A program made the position numbers and the translations under genes. From Bacteroidota bacterium (GTDB lineage: Bacteria; Bacteroidota; Bacteroidia; Chitinophagales; Chitinophagaceae), in assembly GCA_013285915.1 (NCBI GenBank), contig JABDGS010000037.1:1-34486 (forward strand): DNA of 34,486 bases, read 5' to 3'. Below, one piece after another: positions 16,758 through 25,777 of this stretch. Below the pieces are notes generated by a model, which saw only the letters and a program-made list of their open reading frames with translations, searched no databases and was not told the origin of the DNA. How positions within the stretch are numbered: the stretch's first letter is position 1; the number at the start of each line of letters is the position of its first letter.

Positions 16758-16795
16758 TGCATTAAATCTGCAATCCGCAAATCTGCGATCAATCG
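16758..16795. repeat. Copy of a short dispersed repeat (TCTGCAATCCGCAA word)
   Basis: The sequence shares TAAATCTGCAATCCGCAA with the right arm of the inverted repeat at 21887-21919. It lies in the gap between lpxA and the ABC gene and extends to the lpxA stop codon. It is evidently a member of the same repeat family. Confidence 0.6.
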
Positions 16796-17589
16796 TCTTC
16801 TTCCCCGGCACCTTTGCTGTATCTCTTAATTATGCCCCTGCCGCTTTCGCGTATAAAGGTTACTATTTCGTCGCGCTCATCAGTAGCCGGTGCTTCTTCT
16901 TCAATATATTCCAGCGCCTGGCTTATGTTCATTCCTTTGTTATATATAACGCGGTAAATATCCAGTATATGGTTTATTTGGTCAAGGCTAAAACCCCTGC
17001 GCTTAAGGCCAACACTGTTAACACCGCCGTAGCTTAATGGTGAACGCACTGCTTTAATGTAAGGGGGAACATCTTTGCTTACAAGGCTGCCGCCGCCTAT
17101 GTAAGCGTGCTGGCCAATATGCACAAACTGGTGTACAGCGCAAACGCCTGCAACCCATGCCCAATCGTCCATTATTACATGGCCTGCAAACTGGCTGTTA
17201 TTACTCATAACGCAGTTATTGCCGATAATACAATCGTGTGCTATATGGCTATAAGCCATAATAAGACAATTGTTGCCTACCTTGGTTTTAAGCCTGTCAG
17301 TGGTGCCACGGTTTATGGTTACAAACTCGCGTATGGTTGTATTGTCGCCTATTTCAACATAAGTTTTTTCGCCGTTAAATTTTAGATCCTGCGGTGTGGC
17401 AGAAAGTACAGCACCCGGAAAAATACGGCAGTTTTTGCCTATGCGGGCGCCCTCCATTATGGTTACATTACTGCCTATCCACGTTCCCTCACCAATTTCA
17501 ACGTCCTGGTGAATAACGGTAAAGGGGTCAACCTTTACATTTTGTGCCAGCCTGGCATTTGGGTGGATGTAGGTATGTGGATGGATCAT
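16789..17589 (-). CDS. lpxA: UDP-N-acetylglucosamine acyltransferase
   Basis: This 266-residue protein is close to the usual LpxA length of about 260. It shows hexapeptide (left-handed beta-helix) repeats from the N-terminus (MIHPHTYIHPNARL), the catalytic His in AYSHIAHDCIIGNN, and the C-terminal helical region (GVNSVGLKRRGFSLDQINHI). It transfers a 3-hydroxyacyl chain from ACP to UDP-GlcNAc, the first step of lipid A synthesis in the cytoplasm. It sits directly downstream of lpxC/fabZ (85 bp). The acidic C-terminal tail (GEEDD) is a small extension. Confidence 0.96.
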   Translation of the reverse strand: MIHPHTYIHPNARLAQNVKVDPFTVIHQDVEIGEGTWIGSNVTIMEGARIGKNCRIFPGAVLSATPQDLKFNGEKTYVEIGDNTTIREFVTINRGTTDRLKTKVGNNCLIMAYSHIAHDCIIGNNCVMSNNSQFAGHVIMDDWAWVAGVCAVHQFVHIGQHAYIGGGSLVSKDVPPYIKAVRSPLSYGGVNSVGLKRRGFSLDQINHILDIYRVIYNKGMNISQALEYIEEEAPATDERDEIVTFIRESGRGIIKRYSKGAGEEDD

Positions 17590-17674
17590 GTAAATGATTA
17601 AAAAGTTTAAAAAATATTTATAATGGTTTACAACCCTCCAAAGACTTGTTACAAAAGCTTTGGTTTAACGCGTA

Positions 17675-19084
17675 TCAATTTCTTCTAACTATTTGAGCAA
17701 CAAGGTCAGCCTCCGTTGCTACCTTGCCGCCAACATATACAGTGCCTTTCATGTCGCAAATCCCCCTTCTTATGGGTTGATTTAATTCCATCTTTAAAAT
17801 CATTGTATCACCCGGCACAACTTTCTGTTTAAACTTGCAGTTGTCGATCTTTAAAAAATAAGTATCGTATTGGCCATCTTTCATGGCATTTATGCACAGA
17901 ATGCCGCCTGTTTGGGCCAAAGCTTCAATTTGCAGCACCCCCGGCATTACGGGGTTATTGGGAAAATGCCCCTGGAAAAACCATTCATTGAATGTTACAT
18001 TCTTAATGCCCACTATACGTGTATCGGTAAGTTCAATTATTTTATCAACCAGCAGGAAGGGAAAACGGTGTGGCAGTGTTCTTTCAATATGGTCTAATGC
18101 GTATACAGGCGGCTGGGCAGGGTCGTACATCGGCACATTTTTAATTACATGCTTGTTTTTACGTATGTATTGTTTTATTTTTTTTGCAAACTCAACATTG
18201 GTGCTGTGGCCAGGCCGGTTTGCAATTATTCTTGCCTTAATGGGGTAACCAATAAGCGCCAGGTCGCCCACAACGTCTAATAGCTTGTGCCTTGCAGGCT
18301 CATTAGGAAACCGTAGTTCAAGGTTATTCAGGTACCCTTCGCTTTTTATTTCAACTTTTTCCCTGTTAAATGCTTTTGCAAGCCTTATCATTTCCTCTTC
18401 AGTAACGGGTTTATCAACTACCACAATAGCATTGTTAATATCGCCGCCTTTTACAAGGTTGTTGTCCAGCAGCATTTCAAGCTCATGCAAAAAGCAAAAC
18501 GTGCGGCAGGGAGCAATTTCTGTTTTAAAATCACGAATGGTTTTAAGCCCGGCATGTTGTGTGCCCAATACGGGGCTATTAAAGTCAATAAGCGTAGTTA
18601 TCTGGTATTCAATTGATGGCAGGGCCACCATCTCAACCCTTTTTACATCGTCGTAGTGATAAATGTTCTCGTCAATACTGTACCAGTTTTTTGCAGCTTC
18701 CTGCTCAAAAACCCCGGCTTCCTCTATTAAATCGGTAAAAGGCAGGCTGCTCCCATCTATAATAGGTATTTCAGGCCCGTTCAATTCAATCAAAACATTA
18801 TCAACCCCCATACCTACCAGGGCTGCCAGAATATGTTCAACGGTGCTTACTTTAACATCGCCTACCTGCAGGGTGGTGCCACGGCTAACATCAGTAACAA
18901 GATCGCAATCGGCTTTTATAACTGGTTGATTTGGAAGGTCAATACGTTGAAATTGGATACCAAAACCGGGGCTTGCCGGTTTTAATGACATATCAACCAA
19001 AACACCGGTATGCAACCCGGTACCACTAATATTTATAGCAGCCGCAAGAGTATGCTGTTTGTCAGGATTAAAGTTTGAATTCAT
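17675..19084 (-). CDS. lpxC/fabZ: Bifunctional UDP-3-O-acyl-GlcNAc deacetylase / 3-hydroxyacyl-ACP dehydratase
   Basis: The ATG at 19084 (MNSNFNPDKQHTLAAAINIS) is preferred over an in-frame GTG at 19138; the choice is not certain. The first part, about 310 residues, is LpxC, with zinc-site motifs STVEHILAAL, HKLLDVVGDLALIG and GHSTNVEFA. The last part, about 150 residues, is FabZ, with LPHRFPFLLVDK and catalytic GHFPNNPVMPGVLQIEALAQ. LpxC commits lipid A synthesis, while FabZ dehydrates 3-hydroxyacyl-ACP and competes for the same precursor pool. The fusion is the usual form in Bacteroidota. It lies between lpxD and lpxA. Confidence 0.95.
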   Translation of the reverse strand: MNSNFNPDKQHTLAAAINISGTGLHTGVLVDMSLKPASPGFGIQFQRIDLPNQPVIKADCDLVTDVSRGTTLQVGDVKVSTVEHILAALVGMGVDNVLIELNGPEIPIIDGSSLPFTDLIEEAGVFEQEAAKNWYSIDENIYHYDDVKRVEMVALPSIEYQITTLIDFNSPVLGTQHAGLKTIRDFKTEIAPCRTFCFLHELEMLLDNNLVKGGDINNAIVVVDKPVTEEEMIRLAKAFNREKVEIKSEGYLNNLELRFPNEPARHKLLDVVGDLALIGYPIKARIIANRPGHSTNVEFAKKIKQYIRKNKHVIKNVPMYDPAQPPVYALDHIERTLPHRFPFLLVDKIIELTDTRIVGIKNVTFNEWFFQGHFPNNPVMPGVLQIEALAQTGGILCINAMKDGQYDTYFLKIDNCKFKQKVVPGDTMILKMELNQPIRRGICDMKGTVYVGGKVATEADLVAQIVRRN

Positions 19085-19353
19085 ATTTTGGTATGTGGCA
19101 GGCGACTGTACTGAACCGACTGCAGTTGCACCGCTCACTTTGTGCCGAATAGCAAATATTCAGCTAATGAGTAATTAATATAAGGGCAAAAATAACAATT
19201 TTATAATTGGCTTAGCCTTAAACGCTATTTGTAACAGTTTTATAAGAAATTATAACAATACTTAATTTAATATAAATAATTTATAAAATAGATACAGGCG
19301 GAAACACGATTTTAGATGCTGATTTTTATAAATAAGCCTTGTATTAAATATTA

Positions 19354-20406
19354 TTACAATATTTCCTTCTCCGTAATCAATTGATGTACCAACTTTTCAA
19401 GCTCGCTTATTCTTTTCTCCATTTCGGGCAGGTTACGGCTTACCGCCTGGCTGCGTAAAGCGCTGGTATAATCAAAGGCCGGGCTGCCGGTTACGGCAGT
19501 ATTGGGCGTTTTAATTGATTTACTTACACCACTTTGCGCATTTATCTTGCTGCCATCAGCAATGTGAATATGGCCTACAACGCCTGCCTGGCCCCCAATC
19601 ATAACATTATTGCCAATTTTGGTGCTGCCGCTAACCCCCGCCTGGGCTGCTATCACCGTATTGGTGCCTACTTCAACATTGTGTGCAACCTGTATAAGGT
19701 TGTCAAGTTTGGCGCCTGACCTTATTATAGTTGAACCAATGGTAGCCCTGTCAATACATGTGTTTGATCCTATTTCAACAAAATCTTCCAAAACCACATT
19801 ACCTATTTGCGGCACTTTTTTATAACTGCCATTAGCCTGCGGCGCATAACCAAAACCATCACTGCCTATTACCGTGCCGCTGTGTATTGTTACATTATTG
19901 CCCAAAACACAATCGTTATACACTTTTACGCCCGCGTGCAAAATGCAGTTTTTGCCCACTTTTACATTGTTACCTAAAAAAACACCCGGAAAAAGCTTTA
20001 CGTTATCGCCAACCTCAACATTTTCAGACAGATACGTGAAAGCTGCTATAAACACATTACTGCCCACTTTTGCAGTTTCGTGCATAAAAACCGGCTGCTG
20101 TATGCCATTAAGCTGCTGGGTAACCATTTCCTGGTATGTATTCAATAAGGTAGCAAAAGCAGTATAAGCATCCGCAACCCGTATAAGTGCCGCGCTAACC
20201 GGTTGTTTAAGTTCAAGGGAGTTGTTTATTATTATAACAGAAGCCTGGGTTGTATATAGATATTCCTCGTATTTGGGGTTAGCTAAAAAGGCCAGTTGCC
20301 CCGGTTTAGCTTCTTCAATCTTTCCAAACGATCCTGCCGCTGCCATCGCATCTCCTTCCACCGTTCCATTTATTAGCATGGCTATTTGTGCTGCCGTAAA
20401 TGTCAT
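19354..20406 (-). CDS. lpxD: UDP-3-O-(3-hydroxyacyl)glucosamine N-acyltransferase
   Basis: This 350-residue protein has an N-terminal uridine-binding domain (about 1-100; GKIEEAKPGQLAFLANPKY), then hexapeptide repeats (about 108-310) with catalytic His in NLIQVAHNVEVG, and a C-terminal helix (EKRISELEKLVHQL). It performs the third step of lipid A synthesis. It is 53 bp from the HD-hydrolase gene and 269 bp from the chosen lpxC/fabZ start; the 215-bp stretch 19139-19353 is AT-rich and holds nothing recognisable beyond a possible promoter. Confidence 0.96.
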   Translation of the reverse strand: MTFTAAQIAMLINGTVEGDAMAAAGSFGKIEEAKPGQLAFLANPKYEEYLYTTQASVIIINNSLELKQPVSAALIRVADAYTAFATLLNTYQEMVTQQLNGIQQPVFMHETAKVGSNVFIAAFTYLSENVEVGDNVKLFPGVFLGNNVKVGKNCILHAGVKVYNDCVLGNNVTIHSGTVIGSDGFGYAPQANGSYKKVPQIGNVVLEDFVEIGSNTCIDRATIGSTIIRSGAKLDNLIQVAHNVEVGTNTVIAAQAGVSGSTKIGNNVMIGGQAGVVGHIHIADGSKINAQSGVSKSIKTPNTAVTGSPAFDYTSALRSQAVSRNLPEMEKRISELEKLVHQLITEKEIL

Positions 20407-20459
20407 GTTATACGTTTGTCTTAAAGCTGCAGGTTATATAAACCTGTGGCTAATGGGGG

Positions 20460-21674
20460 TTAAACTAATTCGCAAATGTAAAATTTTTTAACCTGCATCG
20501 AAAGGGTTTCATGTATAAGCGGGTTATCAACCTGCGAAATACCCTTCACCGTTCCGTCTTTAAACAAAATATTTATGTGCTCATCCGCAAGGCGGTATGT
20601 TGTATTTGTCGCTACGCCGGTAAAAGCAAAATACCTTGCCTCGTTTACGGATATATTATACTTTGCTGCCAGTTTTTTTCTTTTTTCCTGTACTTCGTTT
20701 TCGTCAAAAGGCATGCCCTGCAACCTGCATTTGTATAAATTCCGGTTTAGCAGCCCCTTGCAAAGAACTGATAATACTCTGTCTGGATGGCGTGCCCATT
20801 TTTTTACAGCAAACATTAAATCGTCATCATCAAGCATGCAAAACTCATCCAGTGCCTTTTTATCCATTGTTCCCGTAAAGCTTTCAAAAAAATAATCTAA
20901 CGGTGACGAAATCTTTAATGTTACATCTGTTGTGTTAAAAATTTCCTTAACACGCTCAACTATTTTTATAAGCATCTTTTCAGAGGAAAGCACCGTTTTA
21001 TGCAGGTACACCTGCCAGTACATAAGCCGGCGGGCCACCAAAAATTTTTCAACACTGTAAATTCCTTTCTCTTCAATCATAAGCTGGCCGTTATGCACTG
21101 TCAGCATTTTTAAAATGCGGTCGTAACCAATTACACCTTCACTTACGCCGGTAAAAAAATTATCACGCGTAAGGTAATCCATACGGTCAACATCAAGCTG
21201 CCCGCTTATAAGCTGGTGTAAAAAATGTTTGTGGTATTTACCGGTAAATAATTCAATGGCCAACTGTAGTTTGCCACCCAGCTCGTCATTCATACGGTGC
21301 ATCATCTTCAGCCCAATTTCCTCATGGTCCGTACCAGGTATTAATATATTTTCCAGTGCATGGCTAAACGGGCCATGCCCAATATCGTGCAATAAAATAG
21401 CCGCTTTGGCTGCTGTTTCTTCGTCGGTTGTTATATCCGCACCTTTGGCTTTAAGTTCACTAATTGCCTGGCACATTAAATGGTACGCTCCCAATGAGTG
21501 GTGCAGCCTGGTGTGCACAGCCCCCGGGTAAACAAGATACGCCAGCGCCATTTGATGTATCCTGCGCAGGCGTTGGTAATACGGGTGAGCAATAATATCA
21601 AGTATCAGCTGGTTATCAATAGTAATAAAGCCATACACGGGGTCGTTAACTATTTTTCTCCTGCTTAAAGGCAT
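20460..21674 (-). CDS. HD-superfamily metal-dependent phosphohydrolase
   Basis: This 404-residue protein has the HD metal site in order: HTRLHHSLGAYHL (His), then LLHDIGHGPFSHALEN (His-Asp and following His), and GQLDVDRMDYLTRDN (Asp). This is the dGTPase-like/YwfO branch of HD hydrolases, enzymes that remove phosphate from nucleotides. The exact substrate is unknown. It heads the minus-strand lipid A cluster and is divergent from porX. An HD protein next to lpxD is a common arrangement in Bacteroidota. Confidence 0.9.
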   Translation of the reverse strand: MPLSRRKIVNDPVYGFITIDNQLILDIIAHPYYQRLRRIHQMALAYLVYPGAVHTRLHHSLGAYHLMCQAISELKAKGADITTDEETAAKAAILLHDIGHGPFSHALENILIPGTDHEEIGLKMMHRMNDELGGKLQLAIELFTGKYHKHFLHQLISGQLDVDRMDYLTRDNFFTGVSEGVIGYDRILKMLTVHNGQLMIEEKGIYSVEKFLVARRLMYWQVYLHKTVLSSEKMLIKIVERVKEIFNTTDVTLKISSPLDYFFESFTGTMDKKALDEFCMLDDDDLMFAVKKWARHPDRVLSVLCKGLLNRNLYKCRLQGMPFDENEVQEKRKKLAAKYNISVNEARYFAFTGVATNTTYRLADEHINILFKDGTVKGISQVDNPLIHETLSMQVKKFYICELV

Positions 21675-21757
21675 ACTGGCGGCAATTTGTTAAATATCCT
21701 GTTAAAGAAAGCGGTCAAAAATACAACTTTAGGGTTCTACATGAAATTTGCGTTAGG

Positions 21758-21919
21758 ATTGCAGATTGGCGATTGCGGATTGCAGATTTACAAGGACCTG
21801 ATTGAACAAGAATTAGAAGGAGTTGTTTAATCATTTGCAGGTAAAAAAGCCTTAGTTTAATTGCCAATGTATAATACTTCTTTCAGTAAATCTGCAATCC
21901 GCAATCGCCAATCTGCAAT
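21758..21919. repeat. 33-bp perfect inverted repeat in the porX/HD-hydrolase divergent region
   Basis: The arms at 21758-21790 and 21887-21919 are perfect reverse complements (33 of 33), separated by 96 bp without an ORF. Each arm is itself made of imperfect repeats of GATTGCAGATT / GATTGCGGATT. A related copy lies at 16758-16795. The layout resembles a small non-autonomous (MITE-like) or REP-like element; a regulatory hairpin between two promoters is also possible. No target-site duplication is evident. Confidence 0.85.
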
Positions 21920-21954
21920 ATTATTACTTTTATAAACCTAATACCGTTTAGCTC

Positions 21955-23511
21955 ATGGCGATTGCAACTATACTTTGGGTAGATGACGAAATAGAAAGCC
22001 TACACTCTCAAAAGATCTTTCTCGAAAATAAGGGCTACGAAGTACATACATTAACCAATGGTTTTGAGGCTATTGATTTTGTAAAAGAGCACCATGTGGA
22101 TGTTGTTTTGCTTGATGAAAGTATGCCCGGCATTACAGGCCTTGAAACGCTTCAGAAAATTAAAGAAGTTAACAGGCAAATACCGGTGGTGCTTATTACC
22201 AAAAATGAAACGGAAAACCTGATGGATGATGCCATTGGCAGCCAGATAACAGATTACCTTATTAAGCCGGTTAACCCCAACCAGGTTTGGCTTAGCCTTA
22301 AAAAAATAATTGACAATAAAAGGCTGGTAGCCGAAAAAACCACTACTGCCTACCAGCAGCAGTTCAGGCACCTGTTTATGGCATTAAACAGCAACCCCGA
22401 TTATAACGAGTGGATGGATATTTATAAAAAACTTGTTTACTGGGAGCTTGAGATGGAGAAAAGCGACAGCCCCGAGATGCGGGAGGTTTTTCAAACACAA
22501 AAGCAGGAAGCTAATACGGAATTTTTTAAGTTCATAAGTAAAAATTACGCGGGGTGGCTTAAACCAGGTGCAACCAATATACCAGTTATGGGGCATAACC
22601 TTGTAAAGCAAAAAGTGCTGCCAAATGTAGAAAAAGGTACAACGACATTTTTTATACTGATCGACAACCTGCGATATGACCAGTGGAAGGCTATACAGCC
22701 CCTGTTTGCCGAAAATTTTCGGATTGTGGAAGAGGATACGTTTTACAGTATTTTACCCACCGCTACACAATACGCGCGCAACGCAATTTTTGCGGGCATG
22801 CTGCCTGTTGAAATAGAAAAGCAATTTCCCAATGAATGGAAAAATGATGATGATGAAGGTGGCAAAAACATGCACGAAGAAGAATTTTTCAGGGCGCAGC
22901 TGAAGAGGCTTAAGCGCCCCGACATAAAATTCAGCTATACTAAAATAATACACCATACAGACGGGCAGCAACTGGTAAATAACGTGCATAACCTGCTGCA
23001 GAACGACCTGAACATTATTATTTACAATTTTGTGGATATGCTTAGCCATGCGCGTACCGAGATGGAAGTGCTGAAAGAACTTGCCGCTGACGAGACCAGC
23101 TACCGCAGCATAACCCGCAGCTGGTTTGAGCATAGCCCGTTAAACCAGGCGCTTAAAAGGATAGCTGATAAAAAAATAAATATTGTGCTTGCTACCGACC
23201 ATGGCAGCGTGCGTGTAAAAACGCCGTGTAAAGTAATTGGCGATAAGCAAACCACTGCTAACCTGCGTTACAAGCATGGGCGTAATTTAAATTACGATCC
23301 CAAAGAAGTTTTAGCCTTTAGGGACCCTCGTGAAATTGGCCTGCCCGTGCCTAATGTAAACTCCTCTTTTATATTCGCGAAGGAAGATGGCTTTTTGTGC
23401 TATCCCAATAATTATAACTATTACGTAAATTATTACCGTAACACGTTTCAGCATGGCGGGGTGAGCCTTGAGGAAATGATCATTCCCGTTGTGAAGATGG
23501 TGAGTAAGTAG
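21955..23511 (+). CDS. porX: PorX: response regulator with PglZ phosphatase-like domain
   Basis: This 518-residue protein has a CheY-like receiver (1-120) with phospho-acceptor Asp54 in VVLLDESMPG, acidic pair Asp10/Asp11 and Lys104 in YLIKPVNP. A helical linker runs to about 215. The PglZ domain is of alkaline-phosphatase type, with metal and active-site motifs ILIDNLRYDQW (Asp237), PTATQYARN (Thr269/Thr271), NFVDMLSHAR and ATDHGSVRV. This is the PorX architecture; PorX with PorY controls the type IX secretion system, and its PglZ domain hydrolyses (oligo)nucleotides. The T9SS cargo genes in this window agree with a functional T9SS. No porY is seen here. Confidence 0.93.
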   Translation: MAIATILWVDDEIESLHSQKIFLENKGYEVHTLTNGFEAIDFVKEHHVDVVLLDESMPGITGLETLQKIKEVNRQIPVVLITKNETENLMDDAIGSQITDYLIKPVNPNQVWLSLKKIIDNKRLVAEKTTTAYQQQFRHLFMALNSNPDYNEWMDIYKKLVYWELEMEKSDSPEMREVFQTQKQEANTEFFKFISKNYAGWLKPGATNIPVMGHNLVKQKVLPNVEKGTTTFFILIDNLRYDQWKAIQPLFAENFRIVEEDTFYSILPTATQYARNAIFAGMLPVEIEKQFPNEWKNDDDEGGKNMHEEEFFRAQLKRLKRPDIKFSYTKIIHHTDGQQLVNNVHNLLQNDLNIIIYNFVDMLSHARTEMEVLKELAADETSYRSITRSWFEHSPLNQALKRIADKKINIVLATDHGSVRVKTPCKVIGDKQTTANLRYKHGRNLNYDPKEVLAFRDPREIGLPVPNVNSSFIFAKEDGFLCYPNNYNYYVNYYRNTFQHGGVSLEEMIIPVVKMVSK

Positions 23512-23790
23512 TTGATTGGTAAGAGAGGGTTGATTTGTCCATTGGTAAAAGCTGGTTGATTTGTAAAACCCGTTGAGTAGGAAAACAAAACACTCAATAT
23601 TCAACACTCAATGCTCATTAGCAGCAGCGGATTGAGTATTATACTCTGTGATAGGAATTATGTCTTTGGGTCCTTTTTCGACTAACTAATCTCCAAAGGA
23701 ATCCTTGGGCAACTGGTATTTACCTGTAACTCATTTTACTAATCAACTGATCAACCGGCCCTTACTAATCTTTACCAATCAATTAATCCT
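23512..23790. repeat. Intergenic repeat region with imperfect inverted repeats
   Basis: Downstream of porX, the left part is built from TTGATTGGTAA / GGTTGATTTGTAAAA words (23512-23570). The right part (23733-23787) contains their reverse complements (TTTACCAATCAA, TTTTACTAATCAACTGATCAACCGG). A direct repeat CACTCAAT...CACTCAAT lies between (23591-23613). The right arm reaches the end of the DUF3857 gene (stop at 23783-23785). It looks like a degenerate palindromic element. No ORF is credible here. Confidence 0.55.
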
Positions 23791-25750
23791 CCTTCTTCTT
23801 CAAAACAATCTGCTCATTTATCAAGGCATATACTTTGTCGAAAAATGTTTTTAAACCGGCATATTCATCACTGGAAAACAGTGCGCGGTTAAAATTAAAT
23901 GAGTGGCGTATCAGCACCTGGTTGTTTGCGGTTAAGAATTCGCGTTTAAACAATATGCTTGAGTCCTCTGTTCGTATCGCAATAGACTTTGGTAAATCTT
24001 CAACACTAAAATTCTCCGGCACTAAAACAAGAATTCTAGTAACATACGATTGGTTACACCCAAAATCAATATCCGAATATCTTATACTGTCTTTAAACGG
24101 GTTCTTTTTGAATAGTGAGAACATAAACGGGTTAAGAAAATACAGGTTGTCGGTATTTGACAGCGTTGCATGAAAATTAATTCTGTGCAGCAGTGTATCC
24201 GAATCATCGTTTTCATGCTCAGTTGTTGATGAGTCAATTTTAAGGTCTTCAGGCGTGTCGGAATCAAGCAGCTCTTTTGAATCTTTTTTCTTCTCTTTTT
24301 CCTCGTCTTTTATCTCTTCTGCTTTAGCAATACCCGTATAAATTATACGCCCCATACCGTGCATAACGCCGGTACTGTCCATTTGGGCATTAATATATAA
24401 CTCAGTATTCATAAGGGCGCGCCTATCGCTGATCATCACCCATTTGTGTACATCTTTATCAACTATCAGTGCTTCGCAGTTAAGTACATTGGCCGGTGTT
24501 GTTTTGTACGACAGGTTTTTTTGCGTGCAATCAAGTACAAATACCGTGTCGCGGTTTACGGTTAATATATCTACAGCATTAAACTGGCTTAGGGTAGGGA
24601 ATGAGCGGTCAATTTTACCATTATCGCGCGTGCTTATTAAAACAGGGAAGCAATTAATATTGGCCTTCCTCAGCAGGTTAAGCAACAAAATATTCATTTC
24701 AGCGCTGCTGCCCGATTTATCTTTTATGCATTCAGCCAGGTCGCCTGAAAAGAATGTTTGCTCGCCATTCCAACTGATCTCCCTTTTTACATACTGGTAA
24801 ACCCTGTTAATTATTTCGCCGGTATCTTTCAATGCTTTTACTGAATCAATAAAAGCCTCAGAACCCGGTATGGCTTGAGTAAACTGTAAGCCAAAAGATG
24901 CCGAATGCAGCAGTTCAATATTATACATGCTCCACCGGAAATTGTCGTCAGACGAAAAAAAGCCTTTATTCATCATTGCAAACTCAACCCTCTGCAGGTT
25001 GTCCTGCAGGCATGTCATTAAGGGTTCTGGCTTAAAGGCAGGTACGTTGCGCATGGTAAATGCCCTTTTGCCTTCATTATAAAAACTCTTGTTATACGTG
25101 TTTTCAGATGAGTCTTTTTCAATTGGCAGGCTTGCCACAAAGTGATATTTCATATCGCCTATACCCGAAGGATAGGTAATGCTGCATTTTGTAAAGCGTG
25201 ATGGCAACAGCTCCTGGAAAAACCATGGCGCAATATGGAAGCCGGTTTTATTTATTTTGGTATAACGGTATTCAATAACCGCACCTTTTTTTAAGTTAGG
25301 AAATGTAAAGCGCACTTCGTTATGGGCGGTTTTGCCTTTGGCCTTCTCCTTAAATATTTGGTCTTTATCAAGCTTTTGTGTTACAATATTACCCTGGTCA
25401 TCAAGTGTAAACATTACTCCTTCAATGTCTGTTACTTTTGAAATGCGGCTGTTGCCAACATAAGGTATTGACACAGATGCATTTTTAAAACCGCTTTCAT
25501 CAAATATTTTTATTCTTAGCCTGTATTCAGTAGTTATTTTTGGGGCGCCGGTATAGCCATCAACAGTAAAAACTACATTTTCAGTTCTTATTAAATTCAT
25601 GGCATTGGCACTTTTATCAAAAGGGCAGTCTTTTAACAGCATGTCGGCCATATCAATTTTGCCAAAATCAGGCAATTTTTCCTGGGCCTGTATTTTTGAA
25701 GAAGCCACGCAGGCAAGCATAGCAAAGGATAACAGTATTTTTCTCATCAT
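23783..25750 (-). CDS. Secreted DUF3857 / transglutaminase-like protein, copy 1
   Basis: The ATG at 25750 is chosen because it starts a signal peptide (MMRKILLSFAMLACVASSKIQAQ); a GTG at 25777 adds nine residues. The N-terminal DUF3857 domain includes the family opening EKLPDFGKIDMADM and the segment GAVIEYRYTKINKTG. A transglutaminase-like core follows (KDKSGSSAEMNILLLNLLRK), then a beta-rich C-terminal part. The catalytic Cys expected in the GxC motif is Ser, and the His expected after FN is Ala (QFNAVDIL), while the Asp is kept (VLDCTQ). It is therefore unlikely to be an active transglutaminase. It is followed by two more copies upstream; the role is unknown, perhaps a periplasmic binding or structural protein. 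Confidence 0.85.
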   Translation of the reverse strand: MMRKILLSFAMLACVASSKIQAQEKLPDFGKIDMADMLLKDCPFDKSANAMNLIRTENVVFTVDGYTGAPKITTEYRLRIKIFDESGFKNASVSIPYVGNSRISKVTDIEGVMFTLDDQGNIVTQKLDKDQIFKEKAKGKTAHNEVRFTFPNLKKGAVIEYRYTKINKTGFHIAPWFFQELLPSRFTKCSITYPSGIGDMKYHFVASLPIEKDSSENTYNKSFYNEGKRAFTMRNVPAFKPEPLMTCLQDNLQRVEFAMMNKGFFSSDDNFRWSMYNIELLHSASFGLQFTQAIPGSEAFIDSVKALKDTGEIINRVYQYVKREISWNGEQTFFSGDLAECIKDKSGSSAEMNILLLNLLRKANINCFPVLISTRDNGKIDRSFPTLSQFNAVDILTVNRDTVFVLDCTQKNLSYKTTPANVLNCEALIVDKDVHKWVMISDRRALMNTELYINAQMDSTGVMHGMGRIIYTGIAKAEEIKDEEKEKKKDSKELLDSDTPEDLKIDSSTTEHENDDSDTLLHRINFHATLSNTDNLYFLNPFMFSLFKKNPFKDSIRYSDIDFGCNQSYVTRILVLVPENFSVEDLPKSIAIRTEDSSILFKREFLTANNQVLIRHSFNFNRALFSSDEYAGLKTFFDKVYALINEQIVLKKKED

Positions 25751-25777
25751 TTTAAAAGGGTTGTTATAAATATACAC

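Noticed and set aside
17675-19084. LpxC-FabZ fusion as a novel gene fusion or assembly error
   Set aside because: This fusion is a standard gene form in Bacteroidota, and both active sites are intact.
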